40,259 nt of DNA from Halomonadaceae bacterium (GCA_007692645.1 REBR01000146.1:1-40259), one strand, 5' to 3'. Positions 25,182 to 34,283 are shown, counted from the first letter of the stretch. The notes: generated by a model from the letters alone, not told the origin. Translations and numbers: made by a program.

Positions 25182-26912
25182 ATGGACCAGCAAACACTGA
25201 TCTACCTTGTAGTCGGGGCGACCTTTGCCCTCTACATCGGTATTGCGATCTACTGCAAAGCCGGCTCAACCAAAGAGTTCTATGTCGCCTCCGCAGGCGT
25301 TAACCCAATAGCCAATGGTATGGCCACCGCTGCTGACTGGATGTCTGCCGCCAGCTTTATTTCCATGGCCGGCATGCTTGCCTTTATGGGCTATGAAGGC
25401 TCGGTATTCCTGATGGGCTGGACCGGTGGCTTCTGTCTGCTTGCCATGCTGCTGGCACCTTACCTGCGTAAGTTCGGCAAATTTACGGTACCGGAGTTTA
25501 TCGGTGACCGTTACTACTCCAAGACGGCCCGGGTCATTGCCGTTGTCTGTCTGATCATGGCATCACTGACCTATGTTATCGGCCAGATGACCGGTACCGG
25601 TATTGCCTTCTCCCGCTTCCTGGAAGTGAATTACAACACCGGCCTGTCTATCGGCATGGTCATTGTTTTCATTTACGCGGTTATGGGTGGCATGAAGGGC
25701 ATCACCTATACCCAGATCGCCCAGTACTGCGTCATGATCATGGCTTACACCATTCCTGCCATCTTTATCTCGCTGCAACTGACCGGCTGGGCAATACCAC
25801 AGATCGGTCTCGGTTCCGGACTGGTGGATGGTGGCCAACTGGTACTGGATCGCCTGGATCAGGTGCTCTCAGAGCTGGGCTTCAGTGAATACACCTCCAC
25901 CGCCGGCCTCTCTACCACCAACATGTTCTTCTACACCCTGAGCCTGATGATCGGTACTGCGGGTCTGCCCCACGTGATTATCCGCTTCTTCACCGTACCC
26001 CGTGTCCGTGACGCCCGCTCCTCTGCCGGTTGGGCCCTGTTCTTTATTGCCATTCTCTACACCACTGCCCCGGCTGTGGCAGGTATGGCGCGACTGAACC
26101 TGATTGATACCCTGGGTGCCACTTCCGAGACCGCCATGGTCATCGAAGAGCGTCCCCAATGGTTCAAGAACTGGGAATCCACTGGTCTGTTGTCCATCGA
26201 TGACAAGAACCAGGATGGCCGTGCCAACTACACCTCCGATCCGGCAACCAACGAAGTGAACGTCAACCGGGATATTATCGTGCTGGCCAATCCGGAAATT
26301 GCCGGTCTGCCAAGCTGGGTGATTGCCCTGGTGGCTGCAGGTGGTCTGGCAGCTGCGTTGTCCACGGCAGCAGGTCTGTTGCTGGCGATATCCTCGGCAG
26401 TGTCTCACGACCTGTTGAAAGGGGTGTTCAAGCCGAATATCACCGAGAAACAGGAGCTGTTGGCGAGCCGTGTCTCCATGGCAGGTGCCATAGCCTTGGC
26501 CGGGTATCTAGGGTTCAATCCACCGGATTTTGCCGCGGGTACTGTCGCTATCGCCTTTGGTATTGCCGCAGCCAGTCTGTTCCCGGTACTGATGTTGGGT
26601 ATCTTCTACAAGCGTTGTAATAAAGAAGGTGCCATTGCCGGCATGATCACCGGTCTGGTGGTGAACCTGCTGTATGTGTTCCAGCATACCGGTTGGTTCT
26701 TCATTGAAGGCACCTCGTTCCTCGGTCCCATGCAGGCCAACTGGTTCCTGGGCATTGAGCCCAACGCCTTTGGCTCCATGGCAGCACTGTTCAACTTTGC
26801 CGTGGCCATCATCGTGTCCAACCTGACTCCACCACCACCCAAGTATATTCAGGATCTGGTGGACGAAGTTCGGGTACCGGTGGGCGCAAAACTGGCGCCG
26901 GATATCCACTAA
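25182..26912 (+). CDS. Sodium:solute symporter, VC_2705 subfamily (probable acetate uptake)
   Basis: A 576-residue SSF-family secondary transporter with about 13 hydrophobic segments, which uses a sodium gradient to bring in small carboxylates. Family stretches include AADWMSAASFISMAG near the N-terminus, YVIGQMTGTGIAFSRFLEV, and GTAGLPHVIIRFFTV in the middle. A soluble insert of about 60 residues (near 320-380) interrupts the membrane part, as is usual for this subfamily. CAGGAG lies just upstream of the ATG. Neighbouring acs and CrbSR make acetate the likeliest substrate; propionate or another short acid is possible. A strong terminator follows. Confidence 0.88.
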   Translation: MDQQTLIYLVVGATFALYIGIAIYCKAGSTKEFYVASAGVNPIANGMATAADWMSAASFISMAGMLAFMGYEGSVFLMGWTGGFCLLAMLLAPYLRKFGKFTVPEFIGDRYYSKTARVIAVVCLIMASLTYVIGQMTGTGIAFSRFLEVNYNTGLSIGMVIVFIYAVMGGMKGITYTQIAQYCVMIMAYTIPAIFISLQLTGWAIPQIGLGSGLVDGGQLVLDRLDQVLSELGFSEYTSTAGLSTTNMFFYTLSLMIGTAGLPHVIIRFFTVPRVRDARSSAGWALFFIAILYTTAPAVAGMARLNLIDTLGATSETAMVIEERPQWFKNWESTGLLSIDDKNQDGRANYTSDPATNEVNVNRDIIVLANPEIAGLPSWVIALVAAGGLAAALSTAAGLLLAISSAVSHDLLKGVFKPNITEKQELLASRVSMAGAIALAGYLGFNPPDFAAGTVAIAFGIAAASLFPVLMLGIFYKRCNKEGAIAGMITGLVVNLLYVFQHTGWFFIEGTSFLGPMQANWFLGIEPNAFGSMAALFNFAVAIIVSNLTPPPPKYIQDLVDEVRVPVGAKLAPDIH

Positions 26913-26929
26913 CCTTTAAAGTGACTAAC

Positions 26930-26956
26930 GCGGGGGCGTGGTGCCCCCGCTTTTTT
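26930..26956 (+). terminator. Rho-independent terminator after the symporter gene
   Basis: GCGGGGGC-GTGGT-GCCCCCGC-TTTTTT is a perfect 8-bp GC stem with a 5-base loop and a T6 tail, starting 18 bp after the symporter stop. It may reduce read-through into the three downstream genes. Confidence 0.93.
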
Positions 26957-26963
26957 CCTGCCA

Positions 26964-27043
26964 CTGTAGGAGCCTGCCCTGGCAGCGCTCCATGGCAAGC
27001 CCGACCGGCACCCGCACTGGGCTGCCAGGACCGGCTCCTACAG
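26964..27043. repeat. REP/BIME-like inverted repeat, copy 2
   Basis: CTGTAGGAGCCTGCCCTGGCAGC (26964-26986) is the inverted counterpart, with two mismatches, of bases 27021-27043. The arms are 23 bp and the loop is 34 bp. The GTAGGAGC/GCTCCTAC ends resemble those of the other repeats at 14779 and 30189. The element lies between the symporter terminator and the next gene. Confidence 0.7.
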
Positions 27044-27094
27044 GGACAGATTGCGCTGATAACAACACGGCCACAGGCCAAAAGAGGACACCCC

Positions 27095-27604
27095 ATGCTG
27101 CTGAAAAACGGACACGTTATTGTCGCCATGCTGGTGGCACCGGTGCTGGCGGTAATCAGCTACTTTGCGGTGGATTTCATGGTCCGTGATGATCCCCAGG
27201 TGGCTCAGCCCGGGGACGAGTACCGCCTGATCTCCCGCTCTAACTGTCGCTATGAAAGCGGTGAATGCGTCATGGAAAATGGTGAATTCCGGCTCACCTT
27301 TACCGCTGAGAGCACCGCCCCTGACCGGGTCATGCTGCGGGTCAGTTCTGCTCACCCGCTCCAGGGCATTCAGGCTGCCTGGGCAGATAATCCAGACCAG
27401 GATGGCCCTTCCGGCACCTTGTCACCGGTCAACGGCGATCGCCTGCAGTGGCAGGGTGAAGTGCCCGCCACCTCCGGCCAGGATGCGTTCCTGAGAGTCG
27501 CAGCCAAAGCCAACGACGCGGTGTATTTTGGCCAGACACATGCTCGCTTCATGAATTATGAAACGAGTTACGGTGAAGATTTCCGTATCAACCGGGGTCA
27601 GTAA
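27095..27604 (+). CDS. Anchored periplasmic protein of unknown function in the acetate locus
   Basis: A 169-residue protein I do not recognise. It starts at ATG 27095 with AGAGGA about 7 bases upstream; the track start at 26921 runs through the terminator and the repeat and is wrong. One N-terminal helix (VIVAMLVAPVLAVISYFAVDF) anchors or exports a soluble beta-rich domain. That domain has two close cysteines (NCRYESGEC) that could form a disulfide in the periplasm. It lies between the symporter and the DUF294 gene on the same strand, 22 bp before the latter, so it probably belongs to the same functional unit. Confidence 0.7.
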   Translation: MLLKNGHVIVAMLVAPVLAVISYFAVDFMVRDDPQVAQPGDEYRLISRSNCRYESGECVMENGEFRLTFTAESTAPDRVMLRVSSAHPLQGIQAAWADNPDQDGPSGTLSPVNGDRLQWQGEVPATSGQDAFLRVAAKANDAVYFGQTHARFMNYETSYGEDFRINRGQ

Positions 27605-27626
27605 ACGGCCACCACCGGAGTCACCC

Positions 27627-29483
27627 ATGAATACTCAAAGCCTGTCACCGGAACTGTCTGCCATCGTCGACTTTATCCGGCAAACCCTGCCCTTCAGCGC
27701 CCTGCCTGACACGGAGCTGCATGATCTGGTGCGCAGCATCGAGATCACCTATTACCGCAACGGCCAGGTCTTTGATGACCGCACCCGGGAACAGGGTCTG
27801 CGCATTGTGCGCAGCGGCGCGGTGGAACTGCGGGGTCAGGACGGGGATCTGCTGGACCGTCTGGGGGAAGGGGAAAATTTCAATCTCCATGGGTTGATAG
27901 CGGCGGACCCCGGCGTGCGGGCGATACTCATCGAAGACAGCCTGTTGTATTTTCTGCCCCAGGCCGAGTATCAGGAGTTGCGCAAGCGCCACCGGGACTT
28001 TGACCGTTTTTTCAATGGCCAGCGCAGCCGGCGCCTGTTCCGTGCCACCCGCAGCATGGTCTCCAACGGCACCATGACCCGGCCGGTACGCACCCTGATG
28101 ACCCGGGATCTGGTGAGCATTCACAGCTCTGCCACTATCCGCGAGCTGGCACAGCTGATGTCAGAGCAGCGGGTTTCATCGGCACTGGTGCTGGAAGAGG
28201 AGCGTCTGCTGGGCATTATTACTGACCGGGACCTGCGCACCCGGGTGCTGGCGGCAGGGCTGGATGGCAACGCCGGGGTTCAGGAAATCATGACCCCGGA
28301 GCCTATCAGCCTGGGGGAAAGCGCCACCCTGTTTGACGCCATGCTGCTGATGACACAGCACGGCCTGCACCACCTGCCGGTGGTGGAAGGCCAGCAACCG
28401 GTGGGAATTCTCACCACCTCTGACCTGATCGTGGCCCGCCAGGATGACCCGGTCTATATCGTGCAACGGCTTTCCCGGGCCACCTCTGCCGGGGAAATAC
28501 ACCAGATGCTGGAAGATGTGCCCCGCTTCCTGATGCACTGGAGTGACGACGGCGTGCCCGCGGACCAGGTCAGCCATGTACTGACCGCAATCAGTGATGC
28601 GGTGACCCGGCGCCTGATTGTGCTGGCAGAGGACACACTGGGGCCGGCCCCGGTGCCTTATTGCTGGGTGGGTTTTGGTTCACAGGCCCGGGGCGAGCAA
28701 CTGCTGAACGCGGATCAGGACAATGCCCTGATTATCAGCGATGAGGCGACAGCCCAGCAGTTACCCTGGTTTGAGGCCATGGCCAAACAGGTGAGCGACG
28801 GCCTGGACCTGTGTGGTTATGTCTATTGCAAAGGCAATATAATGGCCACCAATCCGGACCTGCGCCGCAGTGTCAGTGAATGGCAGGCCGCTGTGGACCG
28901 CTGGACTACAAGCTTTACCCCCCGTCATGTGATGGAGGTGAGTATCGTGTTTGATATTCGCGCCATTCACGGGGACCCGCAACTGGCCACCCAGGTACAG
29001 CAGCACATGTTGCGCCGGGTACAGGCCAGCTCCATTTTCCAGGCGGCACTGGCGGGTAATGTGCTGGGGGACACCCCCCCCATCGGCATATTCCGGCGCT
29101 TTGTGGTGGAACATAACGGCCAGCACAAAGACACCCTGAACCTGAAAAAGCGGGGTCTGCTGCCGATTGTGGAAATGGTGCGGCTGCATGCACTGGCAGC
29201 GGGCATCAGCAGTGTGAACACCCTGGAGCGTTTACAGGAACTGGCCCGCAGCAAGCGCATGACCCGCTATGACAGCCGCAACCTGGCGGATGCCCTGCGT
29301 TTTCTGATGCAGGTCAGGCTGCAGATTCAGGCCGCTCAGATCCGGGAAAGCAAGCCCCTGAGCAACCATGTTAACCCCCGGGAATTGCCCAAACTGGCCC
29401 GTGAGCAGCTGCGGGATGCGTTCAAGATTGTGGACAATGCACAACGCTCCGTTCGCCTGACTTACCTGCAGGGTATGCGCTGA
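27627..29483 (+). CDS. cNMP-binding / CBS-pair / DUF294 nucleotidyltransferase-like protein
   Basis: A 618-residue cytoplasmic protein. Domains in order are a cyclic-nucleotide-binding-like fold (about 1-135), two CBS domains (about 150-275, PVRTLMTRDLVSI... and VQEIMTPEPISL), a DUF294 nucleotidyltransferase domain with GSQARGEQ and the Asp pair in NADQDNA (about 330-430), and a helical DUF294 C-terminal domain. The layout recalls the regulatory uridylyltransferase GlnD N-terminus, with adenylate sensing by CBS likely. The target is unknown. ATG 27627 has GGAG 7 bases upstream. Such genes commonly follow VC_2705-type symporters. Its stop overlaps the exonuclease start by one base. Confidence 0.88.
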   Translation: MNTQSLSPELSAIVDFIRQTLPFSALPDTELHDLVRSIEITYYRNGQVFDDRTREQGLRIVRSGAVELRGQDGDLLDRLGEGENFNLHGLIAADPGVRAILIEDSLLYFLPQAEYQELRKRHRDFDRFFNGQRSRRLFRATRSMVSNGTMTRPVRTLMTRDLVSIHSSATIRELAQLMSEQRVSSALVLEEERLLGIITDRDLRTRVLAAGLDGNAGVQEIMTPEPISLGESATLFDAMLLMTQHGLHHLPVVEGQQPVGILTTSDLIVARQDDPVYIVQRLSRATSAGEIHQMLEDVPRFLMHWSDDGVPADQVSHVLTAISDAVTRRLIVLAEDTLGPAPVPYCWVGFGSQARGEQLLNADQDNALIISDEATAQQLPWFEAMAKQVSDGLDLCGYVYCKGNIMATNPDLRRSVSEWQAAVDRWTTSFTPRHVMEVSIVFDIRAIHGDPQLATQVQQHMLRRVQASSIFQAALAGNVLGDTPPIGIFRRFVVEHNGQHKDTLNLKKRGLLPIVEMVRLHALAAGISSVNTLERLQELARSKRMTRYDSRNLADALRFLMQVRLQIQAAQIRESKPLSNHVNPRELPKLAREQLRDAFKIVDNAQRSVRLTYLQGMR

Positions 29484-30172
29484 TGGGGTTATTTCTGGAC
29501 CGGCTGCGCCACCGCCGGGCCTGGCGCCGCTATCAGCGCCACCCGCAACCACAACCACAGCTGGAAAAACTGCTGCAGGTGCCCTGGCCCCAGGGTAATA
29601 CCCTCTGGGACCAGGCGTCCTGGCTGGCCATTGATCTGGAAACCACCGGTCTGGAGCCCCAGGAAGGCTACATTATCAGTATCGGCTGGGTAGCCATTGA
29701 AGAGGGCCGGGTAAAGCTGGAAAGCGCCCGCCATCTGCTCATCGACAGTGCCAATCTGGTAGGTGACAGCGCCACCATTCACCATATCCGGGACCGGGAC
29801 CTGGCCGCCGGGGTACCACTGGCCGACGCCCTTCTGGCCCTGGCCAGTGCCCTTACCGGGCGCCTGGCGATCATGCACCACAAGCCCCTGGATGAAGGTT
29901 TCCTGAAGCTGGCATTCCAGGAACAGTTCGGCCTGGACTGGGTGCAACCCGCCGCCGACACCCTGGCCCTGGAGCGGCGCCGCATGGCCCGCCGGGAAGC
30001 CGGCATTCACCAGGGCGCCCTGCGCCTGGGCAGCTGCCGCCGCCGCTACCGCCTACCAGACTACCCCGCCCATAACGCCCTGGACGACGCCATCGCCTGC
30101 GCCGAACTGTTTATCGCCCAGGCCCGCCACGTCAGTGCTGCCGGGCCCCGGGTGAGTCAGTGTTTGTCCTGA
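29483..30172 (+). CDS. DEDDh-type 3'-5' exonuclease (DnaQ/PolC-like)
   Basis: A 229-residue protein with an exonuclease fold. Catalytic residues are in place: ExoI IDLETTGLEP (Asp, Glu), a mid-protein Asp region (LAIMHHKPLDEGFLK) and ExoIII HNALDDAIACAELF (His, Asp). An N-terminal basic stretch (RLRHRRAWRRYQRHPQP) precedes the domain. It starts with ATG overlapping the TGA of the DUF294 gene, so the two are translationally coupled. DNA or RNA is the likely substrate. How a nuclease relates to acetate uptake is not known. Pairing with DUF294 proteins recurs in gammaproteobacteria. Confidence 0.88.
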   Translation: MGLFLDRLRHRRAWRRYQRHPQPQPQLEKLLQVPWPQGNTLWDQASWLAIDLETTGLEPQEGYIISIGWVAIEEGRVKLESARHLLIDSANLVGDSATIHHIRDRDLAAGVPLADALLALASALTGRLAIMHHKPLDEGFLKLAFQEQFGLDWVQPAADTLALERRRMARREAGIHQGALRLGSCRRRYRLPDYPAHNALDDAIACAELFIAQARHVSAAGPRVSQCLS

Positions 30173-30188
30173 CCCTGGCTTAAGGGCT

Positions 30189-30262
30189 CAATCGCGGCCA
30201 TGGCCGCTCCCACATGGAACTCTCCCACATGGAACTCTGCCTGCCCCTCCCCTGTGGGAGCT
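30189..30262. repeat. REP-like palindromic repeat, copy 3
   Basis: AATCGCGGCCATGGCCGCTCCCACA contains the same perfect palindrome GCGGCCATGGCCGC as copy 1. It is followed by a tandem CTCCCACATGGAACTC / CTCCCACATGGAACTC duplication and then by CTGTGGGAGC, which pairs with GCTCCCACA. It lies in the gap after the exonuclease gene. Confidence 0.7.
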
Positions 30263-30348
30263 TTTATTGCCCGTGAGGTGCAAAAGCGCAGGCTCAGCAA
30301 AATTCCGCTAAACTTGTCTGCGTCTTCCCCGGCCCGGACTTGCCTTTG

Positions 30349-30987
30349 ATGGATTCTGCTTTGCGCTCATTACTGATCCTGCTGCTGTTACTGCTGCTGA
30401 CGGGCTGTGCCGTGTTTGCGCCGTCGCCCCCTACCAACCAGAGTGATGTCTGTGCCATTTTCGAGGAACAGCCTGCCTGGTATGACTATGCGGAGCGCTC
30501 CCGCAAACGCTGGGGCACCCCTATTGGCACCCAGATGGCCTTTGTGCAGCAGGAGTCGTCATTTCGCAGCCATGTGCGACCGCCCCGCACCCGCCTGTTG
30601 GGGTTTATTCCCTGGCGCCGGCCTTCTTCTGCCTACGGCTATGCCCAGGCACAGAATCCGGTGTGGGGGGAGTATCGGGAAGATTCCGCCAGTGGCCTGC
30701 TGGCCCGGCGAACCCATATGAAGCACGCGCTGGATTTTATCGGCTGGTATAACAACGACACCCACAATCGCCTGGGTATCTCACTGCAGAACCCGGAACA
30801 CCTGTATCTGGCCTACCACGAAGGCCGGGGGGGTTATGCCCGTGGCAGCTACCGGGCCAAGCCCCAGTTGATGCGGGTGGCCCGCCGGGTTAATGACCGG
30901 GCCAACCGCTATGAAGCCCAGCTAAGGGAGTGTGAAGATGCCCTGCGCTGCCGCCGCTTCTATCAGTTCTGGCCGTTCTGCCGGTAG
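30349..30987 (+). CDS. Transglycosylase SLT-like lipoprotein
   Basis: A 212-residue lipoprotein. The signal peptide LLLLLLLTGC ends in a lipobox, and the modified Cys is followed by Ala, which favours the outer membrane. The globular part carries QESSFRSHVRPPR with a Glu in the position of lytic transglycosylase catalytic Glu, then SSAYGYAQAQ and YLAYHEGRGGYARGSY, both like SLT-domain motifs. It probably cleaves peptidoglycan, but the family is divergent. The track start is TTG 30340; ATG 30349 is preferred. Its last 25 bp overlap the convergent GGDEF-EAL gene. Confidence 0.75.
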   Translation: MDSALRSLLILLLLLLLTGCAVFAPSPPTNQSDVCAIFEEQPAWYDYAERSRKRWGTPIGTQMAFVQQESSFRSHVRPPRTRLLGFIPWRRPSSAYGYAQAQNPVWGEYREDSASGLLARRTHMKHALDFIGWYNNDTHNRLGISLQNPEHLYLAYHEGRGGYARGSYRAKPQLMRVARRVNDRANRYEAQLRECEDALRCRRFYQFWPFCR

Positions 30988-33476
30988 GGGTTGGTGGCGT
31001 CCCAGTTGGCGCTCCAGCCCATGACCTCATGGGCGGGCATGGGCCGGGCAATGCCGTAGCCCTGCATGAAATGACAGCCCATGGCTAACAGTTCCCGGGC
31101 ATGTTCATCGGTTTCAACCCCTTCTGCCAGCACCGGGCGATCAAACTTTTGGGCCATAAACACCACGCTTTCCACGATGGCCCGGTCATGGTTATCCTTC
31201 AGCATATCCCGGATAAAGCTCTGATCGATCTTGATCAGATCCACGGGCAGTTTGCGAAAGTAGGTCAATGACGAGAAGCCGGTGCCGAAGTCATCCAGGG
31301 CAACCTTAAAGCCCAGTTCCTGGCAATGGCTGATCACCTCCCAGGCCTCGCACATATCGTGCAGTGCGGTGGTTTCCAGAATTTCCAGGCTGATCATGGG
31401 GGGCGCCACCTGTGAGTGGCGGACCATGGTCTGCTCCAGGCAGGCAATGAACCGGGGGTCCAGCAAATGGTTGGCGCCGATGTTGATACACACCGGAAAC
31501 TGCCGGCCCGCTGCCTGCCAGGCCGCCAACTGGGTAAAGGCGGTGTTGATGACCCACTCCCCCAGGGGTTGCTCCAGCTCACTGCCTTCAATAAGTGGTA
31601 AAAACGCCGCCGGGGCCAGTAAACCCTGCTCTGGATGATGCCAGCGGATCAGGGCTTCCATGCCAATGATGATGCCACTGCGCATATCCACCTGGGGCTG
31701 GTAGAACAGCACAAACTCTTCCTCCTCCAGGGCCTGGCGTAAGCGGTTGAACTGCTGCCGGTGGCTGCGGCGCTGGGCATCGTGGCTGGAGTCAAAGAAA
31801 CTGAAGCAGTTCTTGCCCGCTTCTTTGGCCTGGTACATGGCCTGGTCTGCGTGGCGCAGCAGCATATCGCTGTCTACCAGATCCTCCGGAAACGGGGTGA
31901 TTCCCAGGCTGACCGTGGGCTGCAGGGTAATCCCCCCCAGCACCATGGGCACCGAAATGGCGTCCAGTAAACGCTGGAACAGGTGTTCAGAAGTCGCCCC
32001 ATTGAGCAGCAGGACAAATTCGTCACCCCCTAACCGGGCCACGGTGTCGTCTTTGCGCACTTGCTGGTTCAGGCGCCGGGCCATTTCCTGCAGTACCTTG
32101 TCACCCAGCTCATGGCCATAAGTGTCATTAATGGGCTTGAAGCCATCCATATCCAACAGACAGACTGCCAGGGTTTCACCGGCCCGCTCGGCACGGGCCA
32201 GGGCATGGCTCAGGCGGTCCGCCAGCAAACGGCGGTTGGGTAGCCCAGTAAGTACGTCATAATTGGCGGCGGCTTCCAGCTCTGCCTGATGGTTCTTCAG
32301 CTCAGAGATATCCGAGAACACCGCCACCTGATGGCTAACGGCGCCGTCATCGTCATACACCTGGGAAATGGACAGCATCTTGGGGTAGCTGTCGCCGCTC
32401 TTGCGACGGCTCCAGACCTCCCCACGCCAGTGGCCATTTTCCGCCACTGCCTGGCGCACCTGGGGGTAGAAGTTGTCGTCGTGAAGATCGGCACTGAAGA
32501 ACTCAGGGGGTTTGCCCTGAACCTCTTCCAGTGCAAAACCGGTAATCCGGCTGAAAGCGGGATTCACGTCTTTCACCAGTCCGTCGCAGGCAATGATCAT
32601 GACCCCGTCAAAACTGTTTGCAAATACGCTGGCGGCAACCGCCAGGGCTTTACTGGCCCGCTTCTGGGCGGATATGTCCCGGGCAATGGCGACAAACTGG
32701 TCGCTGCCATCTTCCAGGGCCACATACTGGATGGAGACGCTGGCCGCTAATGGGCTGCCGTCGGCGCAACGCAACAGGGTGTCGAACTGCAACGCCTTGC
32801 GTTCACCCCGGATCAGCCGGTTCAGGGTCATTTCACTGCTGGACTTGGTAATGTCCAGCATCAGGCTCTGGGGCTCCATGGCCATCAGGCGCTCACGGTG
32901 GTAGCCCAGCTGGTTAACGGCACCCTGGTTAACATAGGTAAAACAACGTTGCTTGCGGTCGATGAGAAATACCGCATCCATGGTCTGGTCGAGGGTGGAG
33001 CGGAATTGGCTAAGGGTGATTTCTGCCTGTTTACGCCGGGTGATATCCGTCTGAATGGCAATAAACCCTGTCAGACCCTGGGCCTTTTCACAGATCGGGT
33101 GACATTGAATATGCACCCAATAGGGGTGACCGCTGCGGTGATAGTTCAGCAGGTCAACATCAAAGCCCTGGCCCATGGCCAGGGCTTCTCTCATCAGCAC
33201 CACGGTTTCCCGGCTGGTAGCCGGGCCCTGCAGCAGATGCCCGGGTTTTTTACCCATAATCTCAGCAGTGCTGTAACCGGTGAGGTGGAGAAACCCCTCG
33301 TTCAGCCACTCCACTTCACCGTCCAGGTTGGTCATCACCACACCATCGGCGATGGTCCGGGCCAGCAGGGAAAGCCGTTCTGTCAGCAACTGCTGAGATG
33401 CCTGGGTGTTCTGATGGGTGCTGGCACTTTGCTGTTCAGACTGTGATGTGGGGTTGGACTCATGCCCTAATGCCAT
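30963..33476 (-). CDS. PAS-PAS-PAS-GGDEF-EAL cyclic-di-GMP enzyme
   Basis: About 837 residues with no transmembrane helix, so cytoplasmic. Three PAS domains (about 30-145, 155-275, 280-400), then GGDEF (about 405-570) and EAL (about 580-830). The cyclase motif RLGGDEF is intact with an I-site RKDD five residues before. The phosphodiesterase side has MEALIRW, NIGA, EILETT, LDDFGTGFSS, KID and AEGVET, so both activities look possible. ATG 33476 is chosen because the track's extra 25 residues lack a ribosome site. A TATACT (33526-33531, minus strand) about 50 bp upstream is a fair -10 candidate. What the PAS domains sense is unknown. Confidence 0.9.
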   Translation of the reverse strand: MALGHESNPTSQSEQQSASTHQNTQASQQLLTERLSLLARTIADGVVMTNLDGEVEWLNEGFLHLTGYSTAEIMGKKPGHLLQGPATSRETVVLMREALAMGQGFDVDLLNYHRSGHPYWVHIQCHPICEKAQGLTGFIAIQTDITRRKQAEITLSQFRSTLDQTMDAVFLIDRKQRCFTYVNQGAVNQLGYHRERLMAMEPQSLMLDITKSSSEMTLNRLIRGERKALQFDTLLRCADGSPLAASVSIQYVALEDGSDQFVAIARDISAQKRASKALAVAASVFANSFDGVMIIACDGLVKDVNPAFSRITGFALEEVQGKPPEFFSADLHDDNFYPQVRQAVAENGHWRGEVWSRRKSGDSYPKMLSISQVYDDDGAVSHQVAVFSDISELKNHQAELEAAANYDVLTGLPNRRLLADRLSHALARAERAGETLAVCLLDMDGFKPINDTYGHELGDKVLQEMARRLNQQVRKDDTVARLGGDEFVLLLNGATSEHLFQRLLDAISVPMVLGGITLQPTVSLGITPFPEDLVDSDMLLRHADQAMYQAKEAGKNCFSFFDSSHDAQRRSHRQQFNRLRQALEEEEFVLFYQPQVDMRSGIIIGMEALIRWHHPEQGLLAPAAFLPLIEGSELEQPLGEWVINTAFTQLAAWQAAGRQFPVCINIGANHLLDPRFIACLEQTMVRHSQVAPPMISLEILETTALHDMCEAWEVISHCQELGFKVALDDFGTGFSSLTYFRKLPVDLIKIDQSFIRDMLKDNHDRAIVESVVFMAQKFDRPVLAEGVETDEHARELLAMGCHFMQGYGIARPMPAHEVMGWSANWDATNPYRQNGQN

Positions 33477-33605
33477 CTTTTTTAACCTGCTCCAGGGACT
33501 GTGCCCTAACGGGCGTAATGAAGGCAGTATAGTCTTTCTGGGCCATGGCACCGTGGTAAATCTGTACCCGTCTGTTATCGGTCCATTACCGGACAGACCC
33601 CGCTA

Positions 33606-34283
33606 TCAGGAGTTTCCTATATCAAAGGTAACGCCAATACGCTGCGCCTCCCTGGCCGCCCGGCGGTTACGCTCCCGGGGGTCAGTGATATGTTGCTGCA
33701 GAATTTCCAGCTGCAGGCGGTGGGCGCCACTGCGGTCCAGCACCTGATGCTCCAGATGCCATGGCAGCTCCTCCAGCAGCTTTTCCGCCAGGGCAGCCCG
33801 ATGGTCATCCTGGCCGGCCCCTTCCAGTTCCTGCCAGCGCTCTTTCTGTTTGTGAAAGCGCAGCCGGTTGACCAGATTCACCAGTTCCTGCTCCGGGTCC
33901 GGGTGCTGCCCGGCCACGTTTCGAAAAACTGCCCACTCCACCGGCGACACAAACGCCGGGCGCTGGGTCAGTGGAGCCTCCAGGGGAGCGCTACCCACGG
34001 TCTCTGTCACTGCCGCCATGGCCTGCTGCTGCTGAGTGGTCACCTTTTCAGGGGTGAGCTGCTGCAGATCCTCAGGGCTCATAGCCTCTTCTACTGTGCT
34101 TGCCTGTGCTGGCGTGTCTGGGCTGGTTTGGGTCAGAGCCGGCACTGGGGGAGCGCTGCCCGGGTCTTTAAGAAAGAGCCATAACCCGGCCCCTGCCAGC
34201 ACCACAACAGCAGCCACTGCTACCAGCACCTTGCCCCGGCCAGGTCCGGCTTTAGGGCCATGCTGATGATTAAAATCCGTCAT
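33606..34283 (-). CDS. Membrane-anchored helical protein downstream of the lipase (possible helper)
   Basis: A 225-residue protein I do not recognise. A short basic N-terminus, one transmembrane helix (VLVAVAAVVVLAGAGLWLFL), an Ala/Pro/Thr/Gln-rich linker (about 42-100) and a charged helical domain (about 105-215, for example RLRFHKQKERWQEL and DPRERNRRAAREAQ) follow. This order resembles lipase-specific foldases (Lif), but the Lif RxxFDY motif is absent, so the resemblance is architectural only. A perfect GGAGGT lies before the ATG. It follows the lipase gene on the same strand, separated by a terminator-like hairpin, so it may be partly co-expressed. Confidence 0.65.
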   Translation of the reverse strand: MTDFNHQHGPKAGPGRGKVLVAVAAVVVLAGAGLWLFLKDPGSAPPVPALTQTSPDTPAQASTVEEAMSPEDLQQLTPEKVTTQQQQAMAAVTETVGSAPLEAPLTQRPAFVSPVEWAVFRNVAGQHPDPEQELVNLVNRLRFHKQKERWQELEGAGQDDHRAALAEKLLEELPWHLEHQVLDRSGAHRLQLEILQQHITDPRERNRRAAREAQRIGVTFDIGNS

